64,000 bases of DNA from Cyanoderma ruficeps (GCA_008694505.1 VZDJ01000594.1:12732026-12796025); one strand, 5' to 3'. Shown: positions 1 to 13,654, counted from the first letter of the stretch. Notes: generated by a model not told the origin, from the sequence alone. Numbers and translations: made by a program.

Positions 1-1142
1 GGAGAGTGAACTTAATTTGCTTCTTTTTGCTGAGATTCCAAGATGAAGTTGATGAAGTCTCATTTCCAGTGGGTGGAGTGGTGATACATATATTGCGTCT
101 ACTATGTTTAAGCAGAGAAACTCTATTTCCAGGGCTGTCAACTGAACCTTCTTCACACTATGGAGAGCACTTAATAAATGCAAAAAAAAAAGTGAAAAGT
201 GATCTTGCTGGAATGGGGAGGCATCCAAAAGGACTGTGATTTGGGTTGTACAGCCTTCACAAGGAGTCAGAACAAATATCCAGACTTCAATGCAAGACCA
301 AACAGAGTTGTTCAGTCCCTATGGAAATGAGATGTAAAACTGGAGAGTGTAAACAGATGTGGAGACATTTTGATGCATCTTTGAAAAGACAAATTACTTT
401 CATGCTGCTATATTTTAGAGTTCACTCTATCTCCTTATCAAAAATATGATGCAAAAAGCAATAGTCACTTCATTTTGATTTCTCAATCTGTCTAGAGAGC
501 AAAAGGCACAGTCATCTTGTAGATGAGTTAACAACGGTGTCTAAAAACTGTTGGGAAAGACGTGGAGAGATTAAGACACCGAAGAAAAAGGAAAGAACTA
601 CCAAGAAAGTAAGAGACTGAAGGAAAGCACCATGTTAGATTGAGATCTTGGAATAGCGTGTGTTTATATATTATTGCAGGTAGGTTGATTAGCACATGAG
701 AGATTCCAGCACAGCCTCATCCATCTGGAAAAGAGAATGCAAATGGTGAGTATCCAACTAACCCCATATGGATATAAACATTCCATTGAAACAAGAAACT
801 ATGGGATACAAAATAGGTGGAATTTCAGCACGATAATCTCATCACCCTTTCTTTTTTTCCACGGGAGAGTCACTGCATGGAAAGGGCAAGGCTCACACAC
901 TAAAAGGCTGGAATATTCTCAGCATCCTTGAAGCTGACTTCTGTGGGTGAACAGAGGGTGCCAACAGCCAAGAGTGTCTCTGTAGCTATGGGTTCGATGG
1001 GAAGGCCCCTTATTCAAGGATATCTCAACCAGTTTCAACTAACCAGTGTGGTCTGTTCAGGTCAATATTATGGACAGCAATAAACAAGAGGACACTGTGT
1101 CTCATCAGTCTCATGGATATAACTTTCTGCTTACAGCTGTGT
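1..1142. other. Unique non-coding stretch, nothing recognised
   Basis: No coding, RNA or repeat feature could be recognised. Open frames here are under 80 codons and have no domain-like content. Base composition is ordinary for vertebrate non-coding DNA, with few CpG dinucleotides. It is probably intergenic or intronic sequence. Confidence 0.6.
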
Positions 1143-1252
1143 TTGGCAAAGGCCTGTAGGTGGTTATGGACTTCGAGTCAGTGGCTGGGCTTGGATGGGA
1201 GCCTTCTGGCTTGCAGTCCTGCGCTCTAACCATCTAATCTCTCAGCCCAGAG
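1143..1252 (-). repeat. MIR-like SINE relic, reverse orientation
   Basis: Read on the plus strand, the segment resembles the reverse complement of the 5' (tRNA-derived) half of an amniote MIR. It holds a decayed 'precaution' core (TTGGCAAAGGC), then TCAGTGGCTGGG, then CCTTCTGGCTTGCAGTCCTG followed by GCTCTAACCATCTAATCTC. The last block corresponds to the A-box/B-box side of the tRNA-like head. Many substitutions indicate great age. The identification is by eye against the remembered family consensus, so the edges are approximate. Confidence 0.6.
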
Positions 1253-3619
1253 GAAATTGCGGTATCCCTTTGGGCCCTTGGTAAGACACCACAGCTTTGT
1301 TTGTTGAGTGCTTAGCTTTTGATGGGGATATTTGAAGGTTTCACAGATGGCAGTCAGTGACTCTCTGCCCTTTTTCTACCTGGAGGCTGCCAAGGGATGG
1401 CAGCAAAGAGGCAGGCGTTAGAGGGATGTCGGGACATGAAAAGAGGGGGTATGTGCAGTAGAAGTGCTGGAATTGCTTTTTTCTGTGAAAGAAAAGCATA
1501 CTATCTTGAAAAACAAATTATCTGCAATACAATATTTTCTGCAGTTTGGTGCTGCTGAAAAATGCTGCACTGGCATCTCTGCAACATGATACCCCAAAGC
1601 AAGAATACGGTTTGTTATTACATGTGTGGCCAGGAGGACTTCGTGGTGGAGGAGACGTCCTCAGCTATGGCTGAGTATTTAGTTTCCATGTCCCTTCTGT
1701 CCTAGGATAGCAGTCAGCAATAATTACTTTAGTGGTTTCTACCCTGCAATTCATAACCTCTAGGGACTATACTCAGCTCCACAAATTTGTTCCATGCAGG
1801 CCCCTTGTAGCAGGATGATGACTTCTACTCTCTGCTGAGCTTGGTGTAGATTCACATGGGAAAGCTAGAGAAGAAATGCCAGTTCACTGCAGTGGCACTG
1901 AAAGTGCCAGGCCAGCTTTCGTAATGAGCTTCCAACATTTGGAAACAATCCTGAAGTGACAGAGTAACAAACATAATGATCGATCTGAGACATATGATTT
2001 AAAGAACTAGCAGCCACCAGATCTAGACAGGAGAGGAAAACTGATCACTGATAACAACTGTTATTGACAGGAGTGTTAAGAATATATCCTGATGACACAA
2101 GAAGACAGCCTGTGTTCTTTAAATCTGTTGCAAATTCCTATTATCTAAGTGTGATTTTCTTCAGAACAAGAAAAAAGGCACTTTCTTTTTGTTTTCTTGT
2201 TTAACAGAGCTCCTGTGCCTGACAATCTTTACACTTGCCTCCCCAGTTAAGTATCTTTTTTCTTTTCCTTCCCTGGTGTTTGCATGAACTTGGTGAACCC
2301 TCATCACGTGTGGCAGTGTTTATATTTGCACAGGCTGTTCTGCGTGTCTCTGTTTGTGTTGCCACCACATCTATATGGCTTGGCAGCAGCCCCACGGCTG
2401 TGTTTCAGCTGCATATAAATCAGCTTCCCTCCATCCCCCGGTGTTTCCATCTGTCTGTCTTCCCTGATTGCTCTGAAATGTTACAGGGCATGGAGGTTAA
2501 CCCATGGCTGAACCCTTCAAATAGAGGTGGGACAAAATGAAACCTGAACTTCTCCTCCACAAACTCAACTCATCAAGCTATGAAGGTGTGGGTTGTTTGT
2601 GTGTTTGAAGGGAGAGGAAGCACCTTTAAATAGAGAGTAACCTCTGCTAATATAGTTTTCAAGTCTGTTATTTTGGAGGAAAGTTGTTGCAGAAGCTCTG
2701 AGGTCAGCTCTGGACTGTAGAGCTGATCATCTCTTTCACCTTCATTACATGAAGTTGCCCCTGCCTCACACAGATTTAATTTCTATTCTTTCATAAATTA
2801 TCACCTCTGGTTTCTTTAGTTATAATACCATTTGTTTACTTCTTTTGTTAGGGAAAGAGATGAGAAGGGTCCATAAATAAAGCTCTAGCCTGCTCAGAGA
2901 GTCCATTGTTTTCTCTTGGCCAGGTCTCTTCTCTTGGAGAATAGATATCCCAGGGGCACAGAAATGGAGCATATCACTTTGCCCATTGGCACTAAATGGC
3001 CAACTCAGTAGAGGTGAAAAGAGCTAAATGGGGAGTCTGTACTGCTCTCAAATATTAGAATTGCCCATTCCAGGAAGCTGAGAAACACTGATAGGACAAA
3101 AGGTCTGTTAAAGGAACAAAATGCCCCTAGTGTGCTGCAGTCAGGTGTCAGATGTAAAAAGCAACATTTTCTCACCATCTTTGAATTTGCTTGGTACTCT
3201 GGCTTTTTTCTGAGCATAAAACTGAAACAAGGCTCTTCCCTTCTACATATAAGTGCTTGGAGGTCTGGATACCCTAGCTCTTGAAAGAAGAAAGTACCAA
3301 AAAGGTAATCTCAGACACATTGTAGACTAAATAAGAAAAATAGTGGATAAACTTGATTGGCCTCCCAAGTCACTCAGAGTCTACTTCACAAAGAAGATAA
3401 TGTTCTTACCTAGGAAAAATTGATTAAAAATCATGTGTGACTGTGGGTTCCTACCTCTTTCCAGCCTTCTCTCAAACTGGGAGGTGTTTCAGCTTTGTGC
3501 TCTAGTTTTTCATAGCTCTCTGGCTCCAAACTTGAAATTTTCAAAAGTTATGTCAAGTTGGATCTAATGTTTAATTTTAATAGATTCCAGAGAATAATGG
3601 GTAATGGCTGTTTTGGTAC
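1253..3619. other. Unique non-coding stretch, nothing recognised
   Basis: No gene, RNA or identifiable transposable element was seen. The 2201-2540 interval has overlapping open frames on both strands, none with recognisable protein features. Several short T- and A-runs are present but no organised repeat. Confidence 0.55.
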
Positions 3620-3665
3620 ACAGATAAATCCTTAGTAATAGGATTTGTCCTATTACTACATCTGT
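3620..3665. repeat. Strong interrupted inverted repeat (hairpin)
   Basis: Two perfect 11-bp arms, TAGTAATAGGA (3633-3643) and TCCTATTACTA (3648-3658), are separated by the 4-nt loop TTTG. A second outer pair, ACAGAT (3620-3625) and ATCTGT (3660-3665), extends the stem after an asymmetric internal loop of 7 nt against 1 nt. No conserved mature-miRNA sequence is recognised. It could be a decayed MITE, a small-RNA hairpin or a chance palindrome. Confidence 0.6.
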
Positions 3666-6600
3666 CTAACAGTTCTTTGTTACTAAATCTTTGTTGGAGA
3701 GTGGGGGTGGCTATGATTTCATTTTTGATGGGAGTAACTGATTTAGAAATTCAGGAAAGGCAGATATCTCTGTGACATAAACAACCCCTCCCACTGCACT
3801 TCTAGCTGAAAGAGAGAATCCTAAATTGTTTTTTTTTTAATATTGTAGATGTCCCAGATACATGTCTGAATAAATGTCATTAAAAATCAGACTTGCAAGA
3901 AACCTTGGACAGTATCTATCCACACAAATTTCATAGAACAAGTGAGGTGTTGATATTAACCCAAATATTACCATGGAAGTTCCTAGGAGGCCACAGAAAG
4001 CATAGGCTGACCACTGAAAACAGACATGAGACAAGTGCTTGACAACATTTATATATTTTTTAATAGAAAAAGTATTAAGGAACTAACTGAGACCTATACT
4101 GACATATCAATATTTACTTCTCTTTTTTCCAATTTTTTTTTTAATGCTGGATTATAAGTTTTAAGTCAGTGTTGTACAGTCTGTGAAACAGTTCAAGAAC
4201 AAGACATGACTGGCAGTACAGGGCTAGATCCATTGAGAGTCAGCATTTAGAAAGTGGAAGAGAAGCAGTCAGGTGTCAAAAGACAACAGTAGGTTAGATC
4301 ACAATGAAGAGACATACTTCCCACCCACTGGGGACTTTTCTGCTTCTCAGAATGAGTTGCAGCTGTTCAGGCCTTAGGACAGAAAAAAAAAGTGAAAGAA
4401 AAGATTGATCTGGACACAAATCCCTGGCAGGGACTGGTGAGGATAGAAATCTGGAGAGTAAGAGTGCTGTTGTTCTAGCCAAGCTGGGGGTTGGGAGAAA
4501 CATCCCCTGCAGAAGGGATACAGAGATGGCTACTGAGATGCTGAGATTGAAGATTTTGGCAGGGGTGGAAATAAAAGTGGTTTGTGACCCTCAGACTGAC
4601 TCCAGGAACTTCACTCATGCCTGAGAGTATTGGTCTGTGTGCTGAGTTTTTTCAGATGGACATGCATTTACAGTTTTGACTTTTTCATATTTGTGCACTT
4701 TATAAAGCCATGATCATATTTTATTGGGCTTTTGTAAAAAAGACTCTTAAGTCTAACAAAATTCCAGGAGAACTGAAGAGGCTGAGATAGAGAGCCATGC
4801 AATAAGGCAGGGACAAGAGGAGGAACTCGAGAGGAGGGTAAAGCAGAAATAAGCCCCGATAGAAAACTTCATGGGCAAAACTGAAGATGAGGCAAAGCTG
4901 TGCCAGACCGAGTATTGATTTATATACTTTAAATTAATCCATGGACTAAAAGGCAAATGTACAGCTCGATTAAGACTCTACACTCCCCTCCCCCAAATCA
5001 TACTCAGCTAGCCCCTGCTTGAACCTGGAGCAGAATGTAATACCAACCCACTATGCCAGGCATCCCAGCAGAGGCATCCCGTTAGCATTGCTGTGGATGA
5101 GAAATGAAGGGGAGGTGCAATGCAATTAAAGGTGACAGGGAGGGAAATACGTTTCCCTTTCTGTCCAGCCTAGGGAATTCAGTACTGCAGGTAATTACTG
5201 AAATACCTTCCAAATCAGGGGAGGCCATAACAGGAGAGGCCATTCCTCTGCATTCAAATATATCCAGTGGTAATAGGTAGTGTCCCTAAGTGGGATATGC
5301 TGTCATATGAGACGGAGTAAACATTAATATCCACTATGCTTAGAAGGGAGTTTCCCTCTCCTGCAGAGTTTGGCAGCAGATATTAGATTCCTCATTTTGA
5401 GGTCCTACAGTCCAAGTTTAGAGGAGCTGGGCAGTGTCTTCTTGTCCTTCTTTTCTGCAGTGAGTTTGAAATTATCGTTCAGCTCACACTGAGACTGCTG
5501 GTGGGGCATGGGTGCAGCCACGGCCCCAGGAGGTGACCTCATTCCCAGGGAGAGGAACAACAGAGCATCTGGGTCAGTGAAGCCAAATACTGCAAAGCTA
5601 AATTTGCTCTCATAGTCCATACAGCACCCACACATTTGCATATACCCACCCTGAACCCAAGTCCCTGGAACTGTTTTGGAAAAGAACAAACAAACAAAAA
5701 GCAAACAAGCCTAAAAGCTACAACTTGCAACGTGTCAAAACCCCAGGAAATATCTGGCATATAATGTTTGTCTCATGTCCTTCCTATAGCAGGAAATGTT
5801 AGAAAAATGTTTTGGTCCTCCAATGAAGGGGGCTGTGTGCTCTGTGCAGCATGGAAAGGCAGCCCCTCCAGCCCCCTCATGATCCCCCAGCCTTCAGTGC
5901 TGGGATCAGCACAAGGAAGGATGCCAGAGAAAAAGTATGAGATTACCTCTCAGCAAAGCCCTTTGGCCTGAATCACTGACATCTTTGATTTAAACAGTAA
6001 TTTAAAACACGCATGATGAGAAGTCAGGGAAGGGATCCAGGAAGGCCTGGGGTCCAGCCAACCTGGCGTATCTGCCAATTTGCTGCTCAGAAGGTAGGTT
6101 TGCTAGGAAGGGGCAGGATCATGGCTGAAACCTGTCATTGCTCAGCTAAGCCACAAGACCCTTATTCAGAAATGACCAGAGATTGCCTGGCTGAGCCAGC
6201 ACTGCCTTGCTGGGTGCTACAGCTCTGCTCTGCTGCTTGGCTGCTCTAAGGCACTGTATAAAAGGATTTGGGGAAAATCCTGCCATGCTCCCTCCAGCTG
6301 ATCAGAAAGCCCTGCTGATGTGTGCCCCGTGGATTCTTCTCTGGGCCACCAAGGCAATGGCTCAGTGATGAAGCTGGAGTGTGAGGATGGCAGGCAGAGG
6401 CAGCAGGAAAACTGCTGGAGGAACAGGAAAAATCTGGATTAAGGGAACCACAAAAGGAGAATATATACAAAGAACATATATCCCAGGCAGCTTTCTTCCA
6501 TTCTTATACTCCCCTAGACCAGTGGCTTTCCTGAATGTTGCTGCTGGCACCTCCCTCTTGACATGCCAGGACAAAAGAGAGCAGGGTAAATCCATTCTTA

Positions 6601-9600
6601 ACTAACATGTCCTAATTGCTTGATCATAAAAAAAGAAGTATAAGACCCTAGAAAAAGGTTTCCCAAGTTGAAAACTGCTGCAAAACTGACACAGGCCCTC
6701 TGCTAGTGGAGGTCCAGATACAGAGTAATCAGTTCTTTCACTTTAGTGAAGGAAGAGCTGAGTTCTGATGCAGTTCTGAGTCCACACTCTGGCTCTGGCC
6801 CACCATGAGTACCACCGGTGGTAATTGCTTGTTGGGTTTAGAGGACAATATTTTATGCTCACACAAATTATCTTTTTCCCTGTCAGGCAAATTTCAGATT
6901 CTGCCCTGATACTGATTGTGTCATTTTTCCTCTCCTGGGTCGGGTTCAAGCTGGAAACTTATTTCTTGAAGATGGCAGACAGAAGAAGAGGTCTCAGAAT
7001 CAAATTCTGTATGATCATGACTCAATGATCATAAATCCTTCAGGGCCTGAAACCTAGCAAGGGAACAAAGGAAGAAGCTCTGTCTCTCTTGGATCAAAGG
7101 GAGGGAAAATGAGATGTGAAGGAGACAAAAGGTGCTGCAGGGTATGTGAAAATCAGAGCTCCCATGCATCTTGCTGAAGGATGCCAAAGTGGAGCTCTCC
7201 ACAGCCATGCCATATCTACGCACTACAGCGATGGGAGCGATTTGAGATAAGATCAGGCCTAGAGAGAGCATGCCTGGCTCTGTTTCTTCCAGCAGAGCAA
7301 TATGGAAACCCAGTGCTGGGAAACCGTTTTTCTGTGCCAGTAAAGAGTCAGGGAGTTGTGTGCAACCATTCAGGAGCCTCCGCTCCCACGCATCCTCCTG
7401 CTCCCTCCCTGAAACCCTGCCAGGACGGCAGAGGAGGAATTGATTTACGTGCAGTAAGCCAAATAAATAGATAAATACATAAATAGATACAATAAATTAC
7501 ACCCTTCCTACCTTGCTCATCTACAGAAAGAGAGAGGGATGGGAATCAAATTCAGGAGGAAGTCATCTGCAGGTGTGCAAAGCTGGGCACTGGGTGCTGA
7601 CAGCTCTGGTAAACATGATATTTATTCCCTAGGAGAGAATTTCAAACTGCTCTTTGTGAGACCTGTCACTCACTGTCTCCTGTTCTCAGTAGTGAAATCT
7701 CTCTGCTGCAAGCTCATTGGGGTCAGACAGCAGTGGAGGAGTCCAGCTTGAGTTTCCTCAGTGTTTTAGTTCGCATTTTGATGAATTTGTTTCTGAAAGA
7801 AAACTGCAGAAAAGTGTCCTCTTGGCTGAGTATAACCCACTGACAGTCATTTTGCTTCCCTATTTGCCTGTGTTGGTGACAAGCCAGTGAGTTCCCAAGC
7901 ATTTTGTAAAATGTCCACCCAGCTGAGCAGGCTCTCCTTCCGTGGTCAGTGGCAAATTGCCTGGGGAAAGAATATAATAAAGTTACAGTGCTAACCATCC
8001 TGTGGCAGGGACCTCCCAATTCCTATTAATGAGGTCCTTAAAGCACTAACTGAGAAGGCTGCCCTATAGACCTTGGTGTTTAATAGGCACCAACCTCAGT
8101 GAATCATCCTCTTCCCTGCTTCTGGCATCCTCAGCATTCAGTGTCGAAAGAACTTCTCATGGGAAGTGTATATAATATAAAAAATTTCAAGCAGCTCCTT
8201 TGAGCTTCCCCAGACTGACCCTACTATTTGAGATCTGGTCTCCCACAACCATTCCTTCCTCCTTTGTCCTGTCCTCAGCTGCAAAACACACCTGCAAAAA
8301 TGCCAAGAACAGGTTTGTAATCCGTGGATTCTTCTCATGTGTTCTCTCTCAATAAAATAATCAGAGATCCGGTGACTGCATTAGCTTATCTACTCCTTGA
8401 AATTCAGGAGGGAGCTCAGTGTCCAGAATTGCCTGGGGACCCAAACACATGACAGAAAAGAGGGTTTTTCCTTTTCCTGCTCTTGCCAGGTATTCAGCTC
8501 CCACTCTGTTCAAATACAAATGCCCTTTCCCTCTGTGCACCAGCAGCAGCAGAACTAAACCATCCAAGTGAACAGTTCTTTTCCACTTTGTCACATAAAT
8601 TCTTGAAGTGATGTTACAACAGACCTAAATTCATCTTTGCCCTGACACCAAACTCCCACAGAAGGTAATACAAGGGCTGGGAATGGAGAAGATTTAGGGT
8701 TAAGATGTTTCCATATACCGCCTAATTCAGTTTACCACAATGACCAGTAGCAAACTGCAGCTGGGATAAAACTGAGGGTAGTTCTAGTTGCTTTAACACC
8801 TCTTGTGGGATCCATACAGGCTTCCCTAGCCTTTAGAAAAAGAAGAAAAAATATTCTCTACTATCTGTTCTTATGCCAGCATTTTCCTGCCTTCTCCCAG
8901 AGCAGTAGACTTCTTGTTTTCTAATCCCAGCGTAGATTAGGAGCTACAGACCAGAATTTCCACACCCAGTAATGTTCTAGAACTGTAGCAAATGAAAAGA
9001 ATAATTCAAAATTTAAAAAAAAAATGAAATTGGAGAGAAAAACTATGGATTTGACAGAGACACACATCTTCATCTGCCTGTACTTCTCTTTGTCTCCCTC
9101 TACTACCTTCACCCCTTTCTCTTCACTAATATCTCTTCCCCTTGTCCCCCAGAGGCTGATTTTTCTTTTCTCAAACTGCCTAAACATCTCACATGGAGGC
9201 AGTAAGTGAAGAACAAGTGTTTCCCACCTGTGTGCAGCTGAAAATGGTGCACTCTCATTTCAGACCCCAAGAAAGGCTGCTGAGCCCCAAAGTGGATTTA
9301 TTTTTCTTAGTCTCCTAGTTAGTCTAAGGAGAGATGTTCCCTCTCTTTGAAAAACCCACTTCTAATAAAAATAATTAATTCCACTTCTGAGTGAAACCTC
9401 AAAATGTCCAAATTCTCTGGAAGTGGGTTTCTGACCTTTTGACGTGAAAGATGAGCTGGCACGTTTCCCTGGGAAACCTTGCTTTCAGGCAAACGGTTTG
9501 ACAAAGTCAACCTGTTCCCGCAGAACCTCTCCAATCTCTCCAGTGGTGTTTCCAGCCAAATCCCCCCTCCTGCCCCACTCCAGCCCTCTCTGCTACAGCC

Positions 9601-9745
9601 AGAGAAGAAAGCATTAGTGAAACAGAAGGATCACTTCTTGCTTTCAGAGTGGAAACAAAACCAACATTAGCCTGTTTATGGAGGATCTTCATGTGAAGGC
9701 TCAGGCCGAGAGCAAATGCCAAACAGGTCAGGGGTTAGCCTTTCC
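3666..9745. other. Unique non-coding stretch, nothing recognised
   Basis: About 6 kb without a supported gene, RNA or clear repeat. Open frames of up to 99 codons (for example minus-strand 5405-5704) show no domain, signal or splice context. The sequence has the low CpG content typical of vertebrate intergenic or intronic DNA. Confidence 0.5.
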
Positions 9746-9866
9746 AAGCAGCAAAAAAAGCGATAAACGTGGCCCTAAAAGAAAAAAAGGAGAAAAAAAA
9801 TTAGAGAGAGAGAGAGAGAGAGAGAGAAAAGAAGGCAGATTAAAAAAAAAAAAAAAAAGAAGAGGC
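9746..9866 (+). repeat. Purine-rich low-complexity tract with (AG)n and poly-A
   Basis: About 120 bp consisting almost only of A and G on the plus strand. It contains an (AG)12-type array at 9803-9827 and an A17 run at 9842-9858, with A-rich interruptions between. Long homopurine tracts can form triplex or slipped structures and are often polymorphic in length. Open frames across it are low-complexity artefacts. Confidence 0.9.
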
Positions 9867-11869
9867 AGGTGCTATTTCAGCAGAGTTCCCTGCTCAGCAG
9901 TTTTCTTTCAAAGCTTTTCAGTCCCACTGTTTGCTGAGTTGCTCTGAGCTCAGCTGCAAGGCAGGCCAGAAAGTACATGCACAGGCCATTATTGCTGGGC
10001 TGGCTCGGCGTGGCTTCTAACCATGTGTGGATGCTGCTGCATTGTCTGAGCCTCCTGGCAGGCTCCCAAGGGGGCTTCTTGTTTGCACTGCCACATCTGT
10101 TTGAAATTCTGGCACATCTCAGCCTGAGAAATATGGTTTGTGGTGTCATAGCAACCACTTTTTCTTGATCTGACAGGCAAGGCAACGTTATGGAGGCCTG
10201 GAAGTGCTCCTTGCAGATCTGGTTGCAATGGATAGAAAGCTCCTGAGGCTACTGATCACATGTATAACCTGTGGTGGTTTTTTTCCTTCCCTTGTTTGCT
10301 ATCTCCCACGGTGCCTTAAATCACTGTACTTGTGGCAGTGGGTTAGTTCAGAAGTTTGAGTGAGACCATCAAACCTGTTCTTGAAACTTCAAAGATGTCC
10401 AACTTGGACCTCTGTTGCCCAGCTGCAAAAGGCAAAGACGTCATAGATCCACAAACCAAGGCCATCTTGGTACTAGGGAATTTGGGGCAGAAATTTGCCT
10501 TTCTGCTCCCATTGTAAGAACATTAAGCTGCCTCAGGGGTCTTGCTGAGCATGTCTGTCCTTTTTCTGAGGAGGAATGTGAGGTGGAAGGTGGTGTATGT
10601 GTTTCTGCAGCAACCCTGTCTTGGAACAGCATGGACAGAGCCACTAAATATATTCTCCACCACTGGAGTCCAAGGTGAAGGAAAGATCCTGAAGCTCCAG
10701 CCGGAAGATAAATGGGAAATTTAGTTAATCACTACCATTATTAATGAGTCAAAGCATCCTCTACCTTTGGGCTGGGCAGTGTTGCTAATTAGCACACAGT
10801 CATCAGTAGAAAATGTGCTTGCTGGGTCTCCCAGTGAAAGCTGTGTGAATTTGTCCTTCCTTGGCTGCTCTATGCCCAGTGCCATGGAACTATAGCCAGG
10901 GTGCAGTGGCCATGGCCTCCTGCCAGTGCTCCCTCCTGTGACACCGTGGTGGTGTCAACAGGAATGTGAACGTTTGGCAAAGACAAAGGGAACAAAGCCA
11001 CCTGAATCTTTTCCCCCTGGAAAGGAGCCTGGCAGGAACCACAGGAATGTTCCTCGAAGCAAACGGTAATGGAGGAACTGAAAAGGATGAAATCCTTGAC
11101 ACCAGTGCCTGGCTTTGGGCTTGAGGCACTGCAGAAAAGGCTTTGTATGGAGGCATGAAAGGAGAGCTGAGCCCCAGCGAGAGCCATCTCTGAATGCAGG
11201 TACTGTTGGGGTGGATGAGTGGGTGATCACCCTCCAGGGTGACCTTGCCTTCCCAAGGAGATCAGCTGCCAGGTGTGACTCTCCTCTGCTCTCCTGCAAG
11301 CGTCCAAATGGTGGCTGAATGGTATGGATTTGAACAGTAGTAGGCTGAGCTGAAAGCAGAACATTTGTTGTATAACTTAAAAGTAGGTCAGAGACAGGTT
11401 ATCCCCAAGAAATGGACTTGCCTTGGCCAAGAGGAGTGAGTATTTGCAGGACTGTTAAAAACTCGTGCTTCCCCAAAGAAAAGCATTAACAAGCAGGGGA
11501 GGAAGGGCAGTGAATCCAATTAAAAACAGACGGCAAGGCAAAAATGAGACAAAAAAGAAAACAGATTTTTTTTCAAAATGCCTTAAAAATATACAGTGGG
11601 ATAATCCAGATTTGTTTGCCATAAACGAGGAGGCAATCACAGTTCAACACAGGTGTCCAGGCCCGGAGGGAAGGCAGGAGAGAGGGCAGCCAGGCAGCAA
11701 AGAGAATAATTATAGACTCCGTTGAGGGTATCGGCACTTATTTTGGGGTATGAGTCCAACTTTGCTGTGAGGATTCCATTTGGAGGCATGCCATGGAGAA
11801 AACTCTCAGGAAATATTGACTATCGCTACCCACAAGGGTGTGGGGAGCTCCAGTCTTCCCAGCTCTGAC
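9867..11869. other. Unique non-coding stretch with one AT-rich candidate element
   Basis: No gene was recognised. Overlapping open frames on three frames between 10870 and 11300 cancel each other as evidence. The block at 10715-10820 has homeodomain-type motifs and is listed separately. Confidence 0.5.
10715..10820. promoter_or_regulatory. Candidate conserved non-coding element (homeodomain motifs)
   Basis: An AT-rich block carries several TAAT-type homeodomain cores: TTAGTTAATCAC, CCATTATTAATGAG, and the perfect 10-bp palindrome GCTAATTAGC at 10784-10793. Such clustering resembles vertebrate developmental enhancers. No alignment was available, so conservation is inferred only from motif density. 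Confidence 0.22.
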
Positions 11870-11995
11870 ACCAACCTGTGAAATAGAACATACCCTGCTA
11901 GACCTGTGCCTCAGTTTCCCCACCAAGATTCTCCCCTGACAATAAGTTCCTGATAACTTTGTCACACATTCTGAGAGCTCTGTAGGGACAGCAAA
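11870..11995 (+). repeat. Possible MIR-like SINE relic, forward orientation
   Basis: The string CCTGTGCCTCAGTTTCCCC matches the well-known MIR core segment. It is followed by a diverged stretch (CTTTGTCACACATTCTGAGAG) compatible with the amniote MIR 3' region (CTTTGTAAAGC...TTTGAGA type). Only part of the element is recognisable and the edges are approximate. Confidence 0.45.
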
Positions 11996-13654
11996 TGTCA
12001 AAGCAGGAAAGATATAATTTTGAACATACTAGAATAGCTAACTAGTGTTCTGGTCTTCTTTATGAAACTCCTTGCCTGAAGGGCAGCACCCTCTGTTATG
12101 CTCATCCCAAAGACTACACAAAGCTCCCAGACAGTCAGGCAGGTGTACAAGTGTGCCCATTAAGGACTGATAGCTGCACAAAATTGTGTAAAAAAATGCA
12201 AAATCTCCCCAGCCGAGCCAAATCATTCTCCAATGACTTGACAAAAGAGAAATCCTGCAAATTATATGGAGCGAGTTACTTTTTTCCCCTCCTTTTTCCT
12301 CTGTTTTATGTCATGGTTTACTATCAAAATGTTTCAAACTCAGATGATAGCAGGGACTCCTGATGTCTTGGTGTCTCTTGCTGAAGCATGACCATAACAT
12401 ACCCTTGAGCTTGACTGGGGTTTCTTTAAATTATTCTTCTCTTCCTACCAAGGGTTTCAAAGAAGCTGTGAGTGAATTTGAGTTACTTAGGTAGGGTTTG
12501 TGTCTAGGAAAGTGCAGTCTAACGGGAAGTCTGCTGCTGAGAGGAATGATCCCATCTCTGCATTTGAGATGGCTTATACATGTTCTGGAATTTTCTTCTA
12601 GGTGAAGAAAATTAAGATAACATGGTCATTGTTCTGTGAACAGATAGGACCATAGCTGGGACGTGAGAGTTAGAAGTGGGTAAGTCTCGACTGGGGTCTC
12701 CCAATAGAATGCGATAGAGAAAATCTTGCTCTGGTGCATGAAGACAAGTGCAATGAAAGTGGACGAAAACGACAATTTTGCATGGGAAAAAGCATTTGTC
12801 AATCCCTTAGTTTGGTGGATGCACTAAAGGACTTGCTTCACTTTATGCTGGCTGTTTGTGATGTGGAGAATTCCATATTTAGGGAGGAGAAATGCAGACT
12901 TTCTGATACAATTCATCTGTATGAATTGAGACAGTTACTTTTTGAATGTGGTGATTCATACCCAGGTCTCTGCTGACTCCACTGATTACATCTGCAGCGT
13001 AATGTACAACCTCTACAATGGGCTGCAGAGAACACTTAACATGATTAATTGGAATGGGGTTGTCAGTACCATGTCAGATGTGTCGCATCCAAATTCTGTC
13101 AGTCCTTGGGCTGTGAGCCAGTGCCATCCTACCACCAGCTGGGATGAATTTGGGCCAGAACTGTGATGGAGCTGCAGGATGCTCTGCACTGCGACCACAG
13201 CAGAGCTGCAGCAAGGATGGAGGGAGAGGGGTGCCCAAAAAAGGAGGTAAATGTGACTCAGGCCTCTGCCTGCCAGGGCTGTTGTCAGAGAAGAGCTGCA
13301 ATTCTAAATCAGAAGGAATTTCTGGGGGTTGCATGTAGCTTGGGGTAGGTGAGTGCTCTGGAGTGAGCTGTGAATGAAAGGAGAATCAAGGTGCTAATGC
13401 CTTAGGGATTAGGTGCCTTGCAAATTCGCTGGTTTAAGATAATTTTTTCTTCTGAATTTACCTGACATCAGCCACTCTCAAGATACTTGCAAGGTACTTG
13501 GCTAGAAAAAGTACAGGTGTGTTCCAGCACAGCTGTGTCTATCCTGCTCAGCTAGGGGCTTGGAAGAGTTATTGCCTCTTCCAAGAAGAAAGCCGGGGTT
13601 TTTTTCGGGACGGGAGAGACTGAGGAGGGGTTTGACCTAGAGGGCTTGTATGGT
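11996..13654. other. Unique non-coding stretch, nothing recognised
   Basis: No gene or repeat was recognised. The 12140-12300 part is AT-rich with dispersed CpGs in an otherwise CpG-poor context, which may indicate constraint. Open frames at 13013-13348 overlap on both strands and have no domain content. Confidence 0.5.

Noticed and set aside
9678..9947. Highly basic open frame (Lys/Arg/Glu runs)
   Set aside because: It is a translation of the (AG)n and poly-A purine tract, not a protein.
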